Below are positions 1 through 9,469 of a DNA stretch of 55,634 nucleotides, in pieces (within the stretch, counting starts at the first letter, position 1; each line of letters opens with the position of its first letter). The notes under the pieces were generated by a model, which saw only the letters and a program-made list of their open reading frames with translations, did not search any database and had not been told where the DNA came from. The translations under genes were made by a program, and so were the position numbers. Source of the stretch: a bacterium (GTDB lineage: Bacteria; Bacillota_I; Bacilli_A; Izemoplasmatales; UBA1188). Where the stretch lies: NCBI GenBank assembly GCA_017541975.1, contig JAFXYB010000006.1:1-55634 (forward strand), read 5' to 3'.

Positions 1-1
1 A

Positions 2-3000
2 GTAAACAATACTACTATTGAAAAAGCACATTCATTCACTGCAAGACAAAATGGTTATTCACTTATTGGTTATTCATTTAAAGAATGGAATACTAAAGCT
101 GATGGCACAGGTACAACTTATACCGACGAACAAGAAGTATTAAATCTCCTTGAAAGTGGAAATATCACTTTATATGCTATTTACGATGAACTCGTGGTTA
201 CTGTAAGAATCGTTGCCTTTATCGATGGCGAATTAGTTGATACTAAATACGAATACGAAGTTACAGCTGGTACAAATATCGTATATGGTCAAGCTTATAA
301 CGTAAATGAAGTAATCCTATCTCAAGTAGGAAATGACCTAAGCCATGAAATTCCAAATAAATCATTCAAGGGTATGTATACAACAACACAACTTAATACA
401 CCTCTTGAAGAATCATTAGTATATAACGAGAATAACACAAATACTTATAGTATCTATGCATACTTTGCAACAGAAGTAACATTCGACTTAAGTGAAGGTG
501 GATATGAAAACGTTACTGTAAACCTTCATGAAGCAAATAATCATAATGTCTTAAATCTCCTTCCAAATGTCAGTGAAAAAGAAGGTTATATCTATTTCTT
601 CTTAGTTGGTCCTGATGATGAAGAAGTTAATGAAAACAAGACTATAACTGTTAAGTTCTATAAGAATGATCCATATTCACTCTATGTTGCAGGAGTAACT
701 AAATCAGAACTTCCATCAAGTGGTGGTTATAAATATGAAGTTACAATCGATGATGTAACTTACACATCATACTATGTATATAGTGGTATCTATTCATTCA
801 GCTTAGAAGATGTTGAAGTATTATGCTCATCTAGTGATAAGTTCAACAATAGTTCAATTTCATATAATGATTCATATGCAAGACTCACATTCAATCCACA
901 AGTTGGTGGCTATGCACTTGTTAAAGGAACTAAAGATTTAGCACTTAAGTATTATCAACTCCACATCTCTCAATTAACATCTGGATTCTCACTAAGTTCA
1001 GGTTATTATGATTATGAACACTTAAGTATGGAAACAAGTAAATACTTAAATAAAGAAAAAGGTATTTATTCAGCAAATCCATACCAAGTTGGTAGTGATA
1101 ATATCTATAAACTAAGATTCAACATCTTAGACTCTAACTCAGTTCCAATTGAATCAGCTGATTTCAATAAGACATATACAGCTAAACTCTTAGGTGAAAA
1201 TGCTGAAGCTGAAAAAGTAAACCTCGTATCAGTTCAACATCAAGCAAAAGATATTTTAGTTGGCACAACATCTTATAATGGTATTGAATATGGTATTGAT
1301 GAAAACGAAGACGGAACATTAGAAGTAGTATACTTCTATGTACTAAACAGTAATGATTCAGATGATGATACAACATATGATAGAATTAAGTTCACAGCAA
1401 GTGCAGTTGGCAAGAGATTTGAAATAGTAATTAAACCAATGAATACTGGCAATTCTCAAAACGATGAAGCAAGCGCAACATTAATGGCCTATATCAATAA
1501 TGGTTTAAATGTTGAATCACATGAAGAATTAAAAGATGCTTATGCTAACTATATGATTGATGAAAGTGATGTAAGTCCAATCATCAACATCCATTCAAAG
1601 ATCTTAAGTAAACTCGATCCTAGCCAATTATATCTTGGTTCACCAATCAACGTATCAAGTGGTTACGATCAAGCTAAGATTCACCAAATTGGTGCTACAC
1701 TTGAAGATGGTATGAACAATACTGGTAGCGTTTATGTAAGAGCTGTACATAGTTCAGAAATCTATAACAATAATTTAACTATCAATGGTAACTTCTTCGT
1801 TATCGATGGTTCAGAACTTCCAGTTGTTCAATTAGATGCAAATGGTAATGGATTATCATCATCTCAAGCCGATAACAACAATGGTACATTCTTCAATGAA
1901 AACAGTAAATATAAAGGTAAATATATCAAGAATATCCAAATTGGTATCTTCCATGAATATTTAACTTATATGGTTGGCTATAATTATATCGGTTATAAAC
2001 AAATCAATAACTCAGTAACATATAACAATATGAATATCATCTCTAATACAATTACTCCAGTTGTCAACTTCCAAGATCCTGCAGCTGCTCAAGATGAACA
2101 AGTTGAAATCGCTCTTAGAAACTCTGGTGGTTATAATGGTATTATGGCAAGAAGATGTAAGATAGAAACTAATAACGTAGTACTCGATTACTGTGGAATC
2201 GGTCTTACAGCTTCATTCGATGGTGCATCAATCGATGCAAAAGATACTTATATCTATTATTCTTGGGCTAACTCAGTATATTCATTTGGTTCAAATGTTG
2301 TAAAGGTATCTAATTCAGAATTCAGATATTCTGGTGGTGCATCAATCCACTATGATAATATTGAAGAAAACTTAAGTAACGCTGAAAACACAAATAAGGT
2401 AATCTACCACTACAATAGTCTAACAGGCGAATCAGAAGAACTTTCAATGACTAAGAAGGCAACTCTTGATATCGACCAAAGAACACAACTCGTTAACTGG
2501 GTAAATGGTTCAGAAATTTGGTTCCAATTATATGATATGAGCTCGCTATCTGGCCAATTACTCGCTGGTATGCAAGGATATGTATCTGGTTCAACAATAA
2601 ATGGCGATCAATCTAATATGTATTCTGTAGTCAAGAGTTATTCAAGATTATCAGAAGGCGATACAGCTTATACATCAGACTTCAGTGGTGAATATGGTGG
2701 TAATACTCAACTCTTCAATTTCGCAGTTATCTACAGAGAAAAGACTAGTGGTTCAGGCGAACAAGTTCTCTACCACAACATTCCAGAAGCTAAATTTAGA
2801 AATAGTGTCACAGACCTCTTAGATACAACTATCACAAGACTTCCAATGTACACTGATGGTGGTGATGGTTCATTCCAAACATTCGCAAGAATGAACGCAA
2901 ATGGTATTTCTAAACCAATCTTAGATGCGGCTGGAAATCCACTCCCAATGTACTGTTATCCAGTATCTAGATATAGTGGATTTGTAAATAGTACACAAGA

Positions 3001-3283
3001 TGTAGGTGGTGGCGTTACTGGTAACTCTCTTGCTCAAGCTCTTTCAACTTACCAAGGTTATACTGGCAATAAAGCATTACTTGTTGGTGCAGGTGTTGCA
3101 TCTAACGAAGGTACATTCTATACTGAAAGTGCTTATGCATATGGCCTCTCAGAACACGGTATTTTAAACCACGATGGTACACCTACTAATTATGGTTGGT
3201 TAGAAGTTGGTCTCGATTATCCAGGCGTAATGAACTGTTTCATCTACACTTATTACTACAATGGTTACGATATCATAAACTAA
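2..3283 (+). CDS. Large surface protein with InlB-type repeat, 5' end outside the window
   Basis: The reading frame is open from base 2, so the gene starts before the window; 1093 residues are visible and the GTG at 194 is only an internal codon. The first ~60 visible residues form an InlB B-repeat (Flg_new) unit with the typical YSFKEWNTKADG and ITLYAIYDE segments, and a weaker second unit seems to follow. The long middle part is rich in Asn, Ser, Tyr and Gly. Around bases 1990-2400 short strand-like segments (CGIGLTASFDGASIDAKD, VVKVSNSEFRYSGG) suggest a right-handed beta-helix. The end (YYYNGYDIIN) shows no LPXTG, membrane helix or basic tail, so anchoring must lie upstream or be non-covalent. 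A strong hairpin follows. The function is unknown; a surface or secreted role is inferred from the repeats. Confidence 0.75.
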   Translation, partial: VNNTTIEKAHSFTARQNGYSLIGYSFKEWNTKADGTGTTYTDEQEVLNLLESGNITLYAIYDELVVTVRIVAFIDGELVDTKYEYEVTAGTNIVYGQAYNVNEVILSQVGNDLSHEIPNKSFKGMYTTTQLNTPLEESLVYNENNTNTYSIYAYFATEVTFDLSEGGYENVTVNLHEANNHNVLNLLPNVSEKEGYIYFFLVGPDDEEVNENKTITVKFYKNDPYSLYVAGVTKSELPSSGGYKYEVTIDDVTYTSYYVYSGIYSFSLEDVEVLCSSSDKFNNSSISYNDSYARLTFNPQVGGYALVKGTKDLALKYYQLHISQLTSGFSLSSGYYDYEHLSMETSKYLNKEKGIYSANPYQVGSDNIYKLRFNILDSNSVPIESADFNKTYTAKLLGENAEAEKVNLVSVQHQAKDILVGTTSYNGIEYGIDENEDGTLEVVYFYVLNSNDSDDDTTYDRIKFTASAVGKRFEIVIKPMNTGNSQNDEASATLMAYINNGLNVESHEELKDAYANYMIDESDVSPIINIHSKILSKLDPSQLYLGSPINVSSGYDQAKIHQIGATLEDGMNNTGSVYVRAVHSSEIYNNNLTINGNFFVIDGSELPVVQLDANGNGLSSSQADNNNGTFFNENSKYKGKYIKNIQIGIFHEYLTYMVGYNYIGYKQINNSVTYNNMNIISNTITPVVNFQDPAAAQDEQVEIALRNSGGYNGIMARRCKIETNNVVLDYCGIGLTASFDGASIDAKDTYIYYSWANSVYSFGSNVVKVSNSEFRYSGGASIHYDNIEENLSNAENTNKVIYHYNSLTGESEELSMTKKATLDIDQRTQLVNWVNGSEIWFQLYDMSSLSGQLLAGMQGYVSGSTINGDQSNMYSVVKSYSRLSEGDTAYTSDFSGEYGGNTQLFNFAVIYREKTSGSGEQVLYHNIPEAKFRNSVTDLLDTTITRLPMYTDGGDGSFQTFARMNANGISKPILDAAGNPLPMYCYPVSRYSGFVNSTQDVGGGVTGNSLAQALSTYQGYTGNKALLVGAGVASNEGTFYTESAYAYGLSEHGILNHDGTPTNYGWLEVGLDYPGVMNCFIYTYYYNGYDIIN

Positions 3284-3295
3284 AATAATATTTAT

Positions 3296-3321
3296 GAACC
3301 CCAAGGCAACCCTTGGGGTTC
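3296..3321 (+). terminator. Hairpin after the surface-protein gene
   Basis: There is a perfect 11-bp stem (GAACCCCAAGG / CCTTGGGGTTC) with a CAAC loop, 12 bases after the stop. The U-tract is poor (TCATTAA), so termination may be inefficient or bidirectional and mntP may be reached by read-through; no clear promoter fits before mntP. Confidence 0.6.
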
Positions 3322-3345
3322 TCATTAAACTATAGGAGAAGAAGC

Positions 3346-3981
3346 ATGACCCTAGAAATATTATCAAAGATAATCCTTCTTGGAATCGCTCTTTCGATGG
3401 ATGCCTTTGCAGTTTCTATCACAGATGGATTAATATATAGAGATATCGATAAGAAGAAATCTTTCTTTATTGCATCTTTATTTGGATTTATGCAAGCCTT
3501 GATGCCACTTATTGGCTATTTTCTTGTCGAAATAATTTCCATTATTGTAGGTGAGACTGCGGGTGAAAGCGCAGGCATCACCATGAGCAAGATTGTCACC
3601 TGGGTTTCCTTCTCGCTCCTCCTTTTAATTGGTTTTAAGATGATAATCGATAGTATAAAGGAGATAAATAAGCCACAAGAAGAAAAGAATATGAAACTAT
3701 TTTCCTATAAGGAAGTCATATATTTTTCTTTTGCGACTGCGATAGATGCACTTGGTGCTGGTGTTGCCCTACACTCTAATTTATCAACAAATACTACAAT
3801 TTATCTCCATATCTCGATTATCTTCATAATTACCTTTATCTTTTCATTAATTGGATTATTCCTCGGAAGACAAATAGAAAGAATCTTGAAAGGAAAATAC
3901 GAAATAACATCGATAATTGGTGGTACAATCCTCATTATTCTTGCGGTTTGGATTGTATTAACTCACTATCTTGGCATATAA
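3346..3981 (+). CDS. mntP: Manganese efflux pump MntP
   Basis: This 211-residue membrane protein of the MntP/YebN family exports Mn2+ across the cytoplasmic membrane. Two inverted half-repeats carry the family motifs ALSMDAFAVSITDG near the N-terminus and FATAIDALGAGVAL near residue 130, with the paired Asp residues that bind metal; about six hydrophobic helices are visible. The start is the ATG at 3346 behind an AGGAG site; a TTG further up would begin inside the preceding hairpin. No Mn riboswitch (yybP-ykoY type) is visible: only 24 bases separate the hairpin from the start. The ABC-F gene follows 7 bases after the stop. Confidence 0.88.
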   Translation: MTLEILSKIILLGIALSMDAFAVSITDGLIYRDIDKKKSFFIASLFGFMQALMPLIGYFLVEIISIIVGETAGESAGITMSKIVTWVSFSLLLLIGFKMIIDSIKEINKPQEEKNMKLFSYKEVIYFSFATAIDALGAGVALHSNLSTNTTIYLHISIIFIITFIFSLIGLFLGRQIERILKGKYEITSIIGGTILIILAVWIVLTHYLGI

Positions 3982-3988
3982 TAATACT

Positions 3989-5521
3989 ATGGCAATATTA
4001 GAAGTAAGAGATCTTAAATTTGGATATACAGATGTCGAATTATATAATTCGATATCTTTTGATTTGAATTTAGGAGAACACGTGGTTTTAGTTGGACCTA
4101 ATGGATCTGGAAAATCTACATTCATGAAGATTATCGCATCTAAGCTTACACCTGATAGTGGTGAAGTCAAATGGCTTACTGGTATAAAATATGCCTATTT
4201 AGATCAACAACTCACAATCTCTAAAGATATCTCAATTGCTGAATATCTTCATGGCGTCTATGAAGATTTATTCAAAAGAGAAGCTCAAATGAATGAAATC
4301 TATAATAACGTTATGAATTATAGTCCTGATGAAATGGATACTATGCTCAATAGAGCTGAATCGATTAGAGAATATCTTGAGGTTAATGATTTTTATAACA
4401 TTGAGACAGAAATAAATAACGTAGTAGTAGGCTTAGGACTTTCTACAATCGATATGAATAGGACTCTTTCAACCCTTTCTGGTGGCGAAAAAGGAAAAGT
4501 ATATCTTGCAAAACTTCTCCTTGAAAAACCTGATTGCATCTTAATGGATGAGCCTACAAACTTTCTCGATAAATCGCATGTCAATTGGCTTGGCGAATAT
4601 CTATCAAACTATAAAGGTACTTTCCTTGTGATATCACATGACCAAGAATTCTTAAAGGCAATCGCAAAAATAGTATACGCACTTGAAGCTAAATCATTTG
4701 TGAGATATAAAGGCACATATGATTACTATCTAAAAGAAAAAGATCTCCGTCATGAGCAGCAATTAAATGCTTTCTACCGCCAACAAGAATTCATAAAGAA
4801 GACACAAATATTCATCCAGAAGAATATCACAAGAGCGACTACCACAAAAAGAGCGCAATCAAGACGTAAGATGCTTGAAAAGCTTGATGTCCTTGAAAAA
4901 CCAACCACAGAATACCATCCTCATATTCATTTCCCATATTCAAAAGATATGGGTCAAGAAGCTTTAAAGATGGTAGATCTTTTAATCGGATATGACTATC
5001 CACTACTTCCAGAACTCAATTATCTTATGAAGAAGAATGAGAGGATGGAAATAATCGGTAAAAATGGTATTGGTAAGAGCACACTCATAAAAACTATCGT
5101 TGGAGAAAGAGAACCAATCAGCGGTACCTATACCTTTAACCCATCAGTAACTATCAATTATTTTTCACAGGAAGAAGATATCGACCTTACAAAAACACCA
5201 ATAGAATATCTAAGAATGACATATCCTATGATGCTACTAGAGGAGTGTTTAAAAACACTTGCTCCTCTTGGAATCAAGGGTGATCTTGCAAGAAAACCTA
5301 TGAGTGAACTATCTGGTGGCGAACTTGGAAGAGTAAGGCTATCTTTAATGACCTTAAAGAAATCAAATTTCTTAATCCTTGATGAACCAACGAACCATCT
5401 TGATAAGATAACTAAAGATGCTCTACACGATGCAATAGAAGATTTCCCAGGTGCTGTCATCATCGTATCCCACGAAAAGGGATTTGCGGATGATTTAATC
5501 GATACTATCATTAAATTCTAG
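3989..5521 (+). CDS. ABC-F family ATPase (YbiT/YkpA-like)
   Basis: This 510-residue protein has two fused ATP-binding domains and no membrane segments, as expected of ABC-F proteins that act on ribosomes. Domain 1 has Walker A GPNGSGKST, signature LSGGEKGKV and Walker B LMDEPTNFLD; domain 2 has GKNGIGKST, LSGGELGRV and LILDEPTNHLD. The basic linker (residues ~240-310, KRAQSRRKMLEKL) and its length fit the YbiT/YkpA branch better than a resistance-type member. The ATG at 3989 is chosen because MAILEVRDLKFGY is the normal family N-terminus. No Shine-Dalgarno is visible, so it may be translated by coupling to mntP, 7 bases upstream. The TTG at 3971 is the alternative start. Confidence 0.85.
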   Translation: MAILEVRDLKFGYTDVELYNSISFDLNLGEHVVLVGPNGSGKSTFMKIIASKLTPDSGEVKWLTGIKYAYLDQQLTISKDISIAEYLHGVYEDLFKREAQMNEIYNNVMNYSPDEMDTMLNRAESIREYLEVNDFYNIETEINNVVVGLGLSTIDMNRTLSTLSGGEKGKVYLAKLLLEKPDCILMDEPTNFLDKSHVNWLGEYLSNYKGTFLVISHDQEFLKAIAKIVYALEAKSFVRYKGTYDYYLKEKDLRHEQQLNAFYRQQEFIKKTQIFIQKNITRATTTKRAQSRRKMLEKLDVLEKPTTEYHPHIHFPYSKDMGQEALKMVDLLIGYDYPLLPELNYLMKKNERMEIIGKNGIGKSTLIKTIVGEREPISGTYTFNPSVTINYFSQEEDIDLTKTPIEYLRMTYPMMLLEECLKTLAPLGIKGDLARKPMSELSGGELGRVRLSLMTLKKSNFLILDEPTNHLDKITKDALHDAIEDFPGAVIIVSHEKGFADDLIDTIIKF

Positions 5522-5529
5522 GTACATAT

Positions 5530-6066
5530 ATGAAAATAAAAAATCATTTAAAAGATACTGAATATGAATTTATGGGTATCAAGGAAGTAAGAGAAATCGC
5601 AAGATCGGTAATGATTAATGAAAAGAATGAAGTTGCATTACTAAAGATTAAAGGCGAGGATGAGGACTTCGGTAAAAGAGAATACTACGAACTCCCTGGT
5701 GGCGGTGTTGAAGAGGGCGAAACTCTAAAAGAAACCGTTAAAAGAGAGATGCAAGAAGAAACAGGATATGAAGTCGAAGTAATAGCTCCAATAGGTAAAG
5801 TAATAGATTATTACAATGCCATCTATAGAGAAAACCATAATCATTACTTCTTAACTAAGGCAATAAAGTATGTTGGGACAAACTACACAGATCTTGAAAA
5901 AAGACTTGTCGCAACATTGATATTTGTAAAAATTGATAAAGCAATTGAACTATACGAAAATGAAATGTATTATAAAATTGGTAAACTCGTTCAAAATAGA
6001 GAACTACCAATCCTAAAACTAGCTAAAGAAATGATGGAGGAAATATATGGAAGTCAAAACATATAA
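5530..6066 (+). CDS. NUDIX hydrolase
   Basis: This 178-residue protein belongs to the NUDIX superfamily, which hydrolyses nucleoside diphosphates linked to another group. The full NUDIX box G-x5-E-x7-REUxEExGU is present around residues 57-80, ending REMQEETGY, so the Mg2+ site is intact. The substrate cannot be read from the sequence. The gene starts 8 bases after the ABC-F stop, and its last 20 bases overlap the start of the downstream methyltransferase, so the two are probably co-translated. Confidence 0.85.
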   Translation: MKIKNHLKDTEYEFMGIKEVREIARSVMINEKNEVALLKIKGEDEDFGKREYYELPGGGVEEGETLKETVKREMQEETGYEVEVIAPIGKVIDYYNAIYRENHNHYFLTKAIKYVGTNYTDLEKRLVATLIFVKIDKAIELYENEMYYKIGKLVQNRELPILKLAKEMMEEIYGSQNI

Positions 6067-6757
6067 AAAAGATTATGATTATTCATATTCTCTTGGTGCC
6101 TTCCCTACAATGGAATTAATCAAGAAAAAGAGTGATGCAGTAGATAAAATAATCATCCATTCATCATTTGATAACCAAAATGTAATTGATGAAATAAAAT
6201 CCTTAGTTGATAATACAAGAATCTTCACTAATGATAAATTAGTTCTTAAGTTATCAGATAAAGGCAACTGTTTCATCATCGGTGTATTTAATAAGTATAG
6301 TTCAAAACTAGATGAGAACTCTGATCATTTACTTCTCGATAATCCATCAAATATGGGTAACCTCGGTACAATAATTAGAAGTAGTCTTGGTTTTGGCATT
6401 AAGAATATTGCGATTATAAAACCAGGAGTAGACTATTTTGATCCAAAGGTAATTAGATCATCAATGGGTTCGATATTTAGTGTTAATATTGAATATTTTG
6501 ATTCACTTGAAGACTATGAATCAAAATACCCACACCATAATATCTATTCATTTATGCTTCAGGCAAAGAAGAATTTAAGAGATGAAACATTTTCTAATAA
6601 ACCAGTTACCCTCGCATTTGGCAATGAAGCAACTGGCCTTGATATGAAATATTTAAATGAAAACTCTCTTATCATTAAGCATTCAGATGAGATTGATTCA
6701 TTAAATGTTACAAACGCAGTTTCAATCGCTCTTTATGAATATTCATTGAAACTATAA
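6047..6757 (+). CDS. TrmH/SpoU-family RNA 2'-O-methyltransferase
   Basis: This 236-residue protein has the SPOUT knot motifs of SAM-dependent RNA ribose methyltransferases: motif 1 DNPSNMGNLGTIIRS, motif 2 FGNEATGL and motif 3 SLNVTNAVSIALYE. The first ~80 residues form a short substrate-recognition part. It is a paralogue of the RlmB encoded at 16046. The target (rRNA or tRNA) cannot be decided from sequence. Translation starts inside the 3' end of the NUDIX gene with GGAGG at 6038-6042 as ribosome binding site. Confidence 0.8.
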   Translation: MEVKTYKKDYDYSYSLGAFPTMELIKKKSDAVDKIIIHSSFDNQNVIDEIKSLVDNTRIFTNDKLVLKLSDKGNCFIIGVFNKYSSKLDENSDHLLLDNPSNMGNLGTIIRSSLGFGIKNIAIIKPGVDYFDPKVIRSSMGSIFSVNIEYFDSLEDYESKYPHHNIYSFMLQAKKNLRDETFSNKPVTLAFGNEATGLDMKYLNENSLIIKHSDEIDSLNVTNAVSIALYEYSLKL

Positions 6758-6773
6758 CATTTATTAATTATCC

Positions 6774-6831
6774 TTTACTTAAATGATAAAAAATGATTCT
6801 AAGTAAAATTTGAACCTCGAAACTTTACTTA
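6774..6831 (+). repeat. Three TTTACTTA/TAAGTAAA arms upstream of the GH13 gene
   Basis: TTTACTTA occurs at 6774-6781 and 6824-6831, and its complement TAAGTAAA lies between them at 6800-6807. The middle arm can pair with either outer arm, so two mutually exclusive hairpins are possible in a transcript. A terminator-like hairpin follows at 6859. Confidence 0.5.
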
Positions 6832-6858
6832 GACGCTTGATTTAATACTTAGTCGTTA

Positions 6859-6887
6859 GAAAAGATAGACTTTATCTTTTCTTTTTT
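6859..6887 (+). terminator. Rho-independent terminator before the GH13 gene
   Basis: A 9-bp stem GAAAAGATA / TATCTTTTC with a 5-base loop is followed directly by six T residues. It ends the NUDIX-methyltransferase transcript, or could act as an attenuator for the GH13 gene. Confidence 0.75.
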
Positions 6888-6891
6888 ATTG

Positions 6892-6897
6892 TATAAT
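6892..6897 (+). promoter_or_regulatory. Likely -10 box for the GH13 gene
   Basis: A consensus TATAAT lies 23 bases before the start codon. The expected -35 position falls inside the terminator hairpin and has no good match, so assignment is tentative. Confidence 0.35.
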
Positions 6898-6919
6898 AAA
6901 AGTATATGAGGTGAACATT

Positions 6920-8614
6920 ATGGATAAAAAGACAAGATGGTATAAGGAAGCTATAATCTACCAAATCTATCCATTCAGTTTTATGGACGGAAATAATGAT
7001 GGAATGGGTGATATTGAAGGTATCATTCAAAAACTGGATTATTTAAAGAACTTAGGCATAACCGCAATTTGGTTTAGCCCTCTTTATGATTCTCCAAACA
7101 AGGATTATGGGTATGATATTAGAGACTATAGAAAGATTGCAGAAGCCTTCGGTACAATGGATGATTTCAAAACCCTTTTAGACGAATGCCATAAAAGAGA
7201 AATAAAAGTAATAATGGATATGGTTGTAAACCATACATCAAATGAACATGAATGGTTTAAAAAAGCTATGGAAGATGAAAACTCTCCATATAGAGATTAT
7301 TACATTATAAGAAAAGGAATCAAAAAAGGAAACAAGCTCCTTCCACCAAATAACTGGAAATCGACATTCACAGGATCTGCCTGGGAAAGAATAAAAGATA
7401 CAGATGATTTCTATCTTCATTTATTTACCATTGAACAACCTGATTTGAACTGGGAGAATGAAAATGTAAGAGAAGAAATCATCGACATTCTAAATTTCTA
7501 CTTAAGTATGGGTGTTGATGGTTTTAGATTTGATGTCTTTAATCTATTCTCTAAAGTAGAAGGTCTTCCAAGCGATAAACGTCTTTTTGCCTTCCCTAAA
7601 GGTGGTAATTATTATATAGATGGCCCAAGAATTCATGAATTCCTCCATGAATTAAACACTAAAGCCCTATCACTATATGATTCAATGAGTGTTGGCGAAT
7701 CAATGATGCCAAACGAAGAAGATGCCTTGAAATATATTGATGAAAGTAGCGCTGAACTTGATACTCTATTTAATTTCGCTCATATGACATCTGACAACCT
7801 TTTTGGACTTAAATATTTAAAGAAGAAATTCAACTTAAAAGAGTTCAAAGATGGTTTCTTCAAACCTCAAGAAAAATACTATGAAAATGGTTGGAATACA
7901 CTAGTTATAGAAAACCATGATAATCCAAGATGCATATCTCGTTTTGGGATAGATACTAAGAACTACCGCTATGAAGCCGCAACATTCATTCCAACTATCC
8001 TCTATATGGGATTTGGTACACCATATATCTATGAAGGGCAAGAATTCGGTATGATAAATAACGAATTCTCATCTTTAGATGAATTAATGGATCCAGTATC
8101 TCATTTCATCTATAATATCGCCAAAAAGATTCCATCATCAAAGAAATGGAAACTTAATACAGTTCTTTATGGCGCAAGAGATCACGCAAGAGTTCCAGTT
8201 GCCTGGGATGATAGTATAAATGGTGGATTCAATAAGGGCACCACTCCTTGGATGAAAGTATCTACTACTTATAAAGAAATAAATGCAAAGAAAGATTTAG
8301 AAAGTGATAAATCAGTCTATAAGTATTATCAAAGAATTATAGATATCAAAAAGACTAATAAAACAATTATCTATGGTAAAACTCAAGAATACTCTCATAA
8401 TAATAAGAAAGTAATAGCCTATACTAGAACATTAGATGATTCTAAATATTTCATTGTAGGTAACTTTTCTAATAAGCCTGTTGAATACAAAGTACCTGAT
8501 GATTTAGTAAATTTAACTAAGGTTATTTCTAACTACGATGATACTAATTATTCTAATGGCACTATAAGTTTCAGACCATATGAAGCAATTGTCTTCGAAG
8601 CTAAAAACTCCTAA
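6920..8614 (+). CDS. GH13 alpha-glucosidase / oligo-1,6-glucosidase
   Basis: This 564-residue cytoplasmic enzyme (no signal peptide) belongs to the GH13 oligo-1,6-glucosidase group, which cleaves alpha-glucosidic bonds of isomaltose- or sucrose-type oligosaccharides. The four GH13 motifs are intact: DMVVNHTS near residue 100, GFRFDVFN with nucleophile D205, VGESM with acid/base E260, and ENHDNPR with D334. A Ca2+-type loop DGNNDGMGD is at 23-31. The ATG at 6920 is chosen because GAGGTG sits 6 bases before it; the GTG at 6911 lies within that site. It stands alone between a terminator and exoA, with no transporter or regulator beside it. Linkage specificity is not certain. Confidence 0.9.
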   Translation: MDKKTRWYKEAIIYQIYPFSFMDGNNDGMGDIEGIIQKLDYLKNLGITAIWFSPLYDSPNKDYGYDIRDYRKIAEAFGTMDDFKTLLDECHKREIKVIMDMVVNHTSNEHEWFKKAMEDENSPYRDYYIIRKGIKKGNKLLPPNNWKSTFTGSAWERIKDTDDFYLHLFTIEQPDLNWENENVREEIIDILNFYLSMGVDGFRFDVFNLFSKVEGLPSDKRLFAFPKGGNYYIDGPRIHEFLHELNTKALSLYDSMSVGESMMPNEEDALKYIDESSAELDTLFNFAHMTSDNLFGLKYLKKKFNLKEFKDGFFKPQEKYYENGWNTLVIENHDNPRCISRFGIDTKNYRYEAATFIPTILYMGFGTPYIYEGQEFGMINNEFSSLDELMDPVSHFIYNIAKKIPSSKKWKLNTVLYGARDHARVPVAWDDSINGGFNKGTTPWMKVSTTYKEINAKKDLESDKSVYKYYQRIIDIKKTNKTIIYGKTQEYSHNNKKVIAYTRTLDDSKYFIVGNFSNKPVEYKVPDDLVNLTKVISNYDDTNYSNGTISFRPYEAIVFEAKNS

Positions 8615-8635
8615 AACTAAAAAGAGAGAAATAAT

Positions 8636-9385
8636 ATGAAATTAATGAGTTTTAATGTTAATGGCCTTCGTTCAGTAATAAATAAAGGTTTCTATGATTT
8701 TTTAAAAGAAGAAAACCCAGATATTCTAGGTATTCAAGAGACCAAGATGCAAGAAGGTCAAGCAGAAATAGAAAGTCTTGGATATAAACTATTTTGGAAT
8801 AACGCTGAAAGAAAGGGCTATTCTGGAACGCTAGTGTATTCAAAAATAGAACCAATATCTGTGCATTATGGTCTTAAAAATGGAACACATAATGATGAAG
8901 GAAGAACTATAACCCTTGAATTTGATGATTTTTACTTTGTGACATGCTACGTTCCAAATTCTAAAGAAGGCTTATTAAGGCTTCCTTATAGAATGGAATT
9001 TGAAGATGCTTTAAGAGAATATCTTTTATCACTTAAAGAAAAGAAACATGTAATTTACTGTGGTGATTTAAATGTAGCACATAACGAAATAGATCTTGCA
9101 AATCCAAATGTCCATCACTTTGATCCGGGTTTTAGTGATGAAGAAAGAAACAAATTTAGTGAATTATTAGATTCTGGATTTATTGATACTTTTAGGTATT
9201 TCTATCCAAATAAGATTAAGTATTCTTGGTGGAGTTATAGACAGTTTTCAAGAGAAAGAAATATCGGGTGGAGAATCGACTATTTCCTAGTTGATAAAGA
9301 ATATATTTCTAAAGTAAAAGATGCCTATATCTATAATGATATCTATGGGTCTGATCACTGCCCTGTCGGCATAATAATTGAATAA
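8636..9385 (+). CDS. exoA: Exodeoxyribonuclease III
   Basis: This 249-residue protein is an AP endonuclease/3'-exonuclease of the ExoIII family (base excision repair). Motifs in order are SFNVNGLRS at the N-terminus, the metal-binding QETK near residue 38, GDLNVAH near 142, WWSYR and WRIDYFLV near 200-220, and the catalytic GSDHCPVG at the C-terminus. It follows the GH13 gene by 21 bases with AGAGAG as a weak ribosome binding site and is closed by a terminator. Confidence 0.93.
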   Translation: MKLMSFNVNGLRSVINKGFYDFLKEENPDILGIQETKMQEGQAEIESLGYKLFWNNAERKGYSGTLVYSKIEPISVHYGLKNGTHNDEGRTITLEFDDFYFVTCYVPNSKEGLLRLPYRMEFEDALREYLLSLKEKKHVIYCGDLNVAHNEIDLANPNVHHFDPGFSDEERNKFSELLDSGFIDTFRYFYPNKIKYSWWSYRQFSRERNIGWRIDYFLVDKEYISKVKDAYIYNDIYGSDHCPVGIIIE

Positions 9386-9392
9386 TATATGA

Positions 9393-9425
9393 TAATGGAC
9401 TCTTCATGAGTTCATTATTTATTTT
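9393..9425 (+). terminator. Terminator after exoA
   Basis: A 10-bp stem TAATGGACTC / GAGTTCATTA (one G-T pair) with a TTCAT loop is followed by a T-rich run. Confidence 0.7.
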
Positions 9426-9451
9426 TAATGTGTTTTTTGAAATTTCTAATA

Positions 9452-9469
9452 TTGAAATATATATTTCAA
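9452..9469 (+). promoter_or_regulatory. Perfect 18-bp palindrome over the -35 box (candidate operator)
   Basis: TTGAAATATATATTTCAA is its own reverse complement. It begins with the -35 hexamer and covers most of the spacer, the usual position for a repressor that blocks RNA polymerase. No matching regulator gene is in the window. Confidence 0.55.

Noticed and set aside
3284-3345. Manganese riboswitch (yybP-ykoY) before mntP
   Set aside because: Only a terminator-like hairpin and 24 bases are present; no room and no matching sequence.
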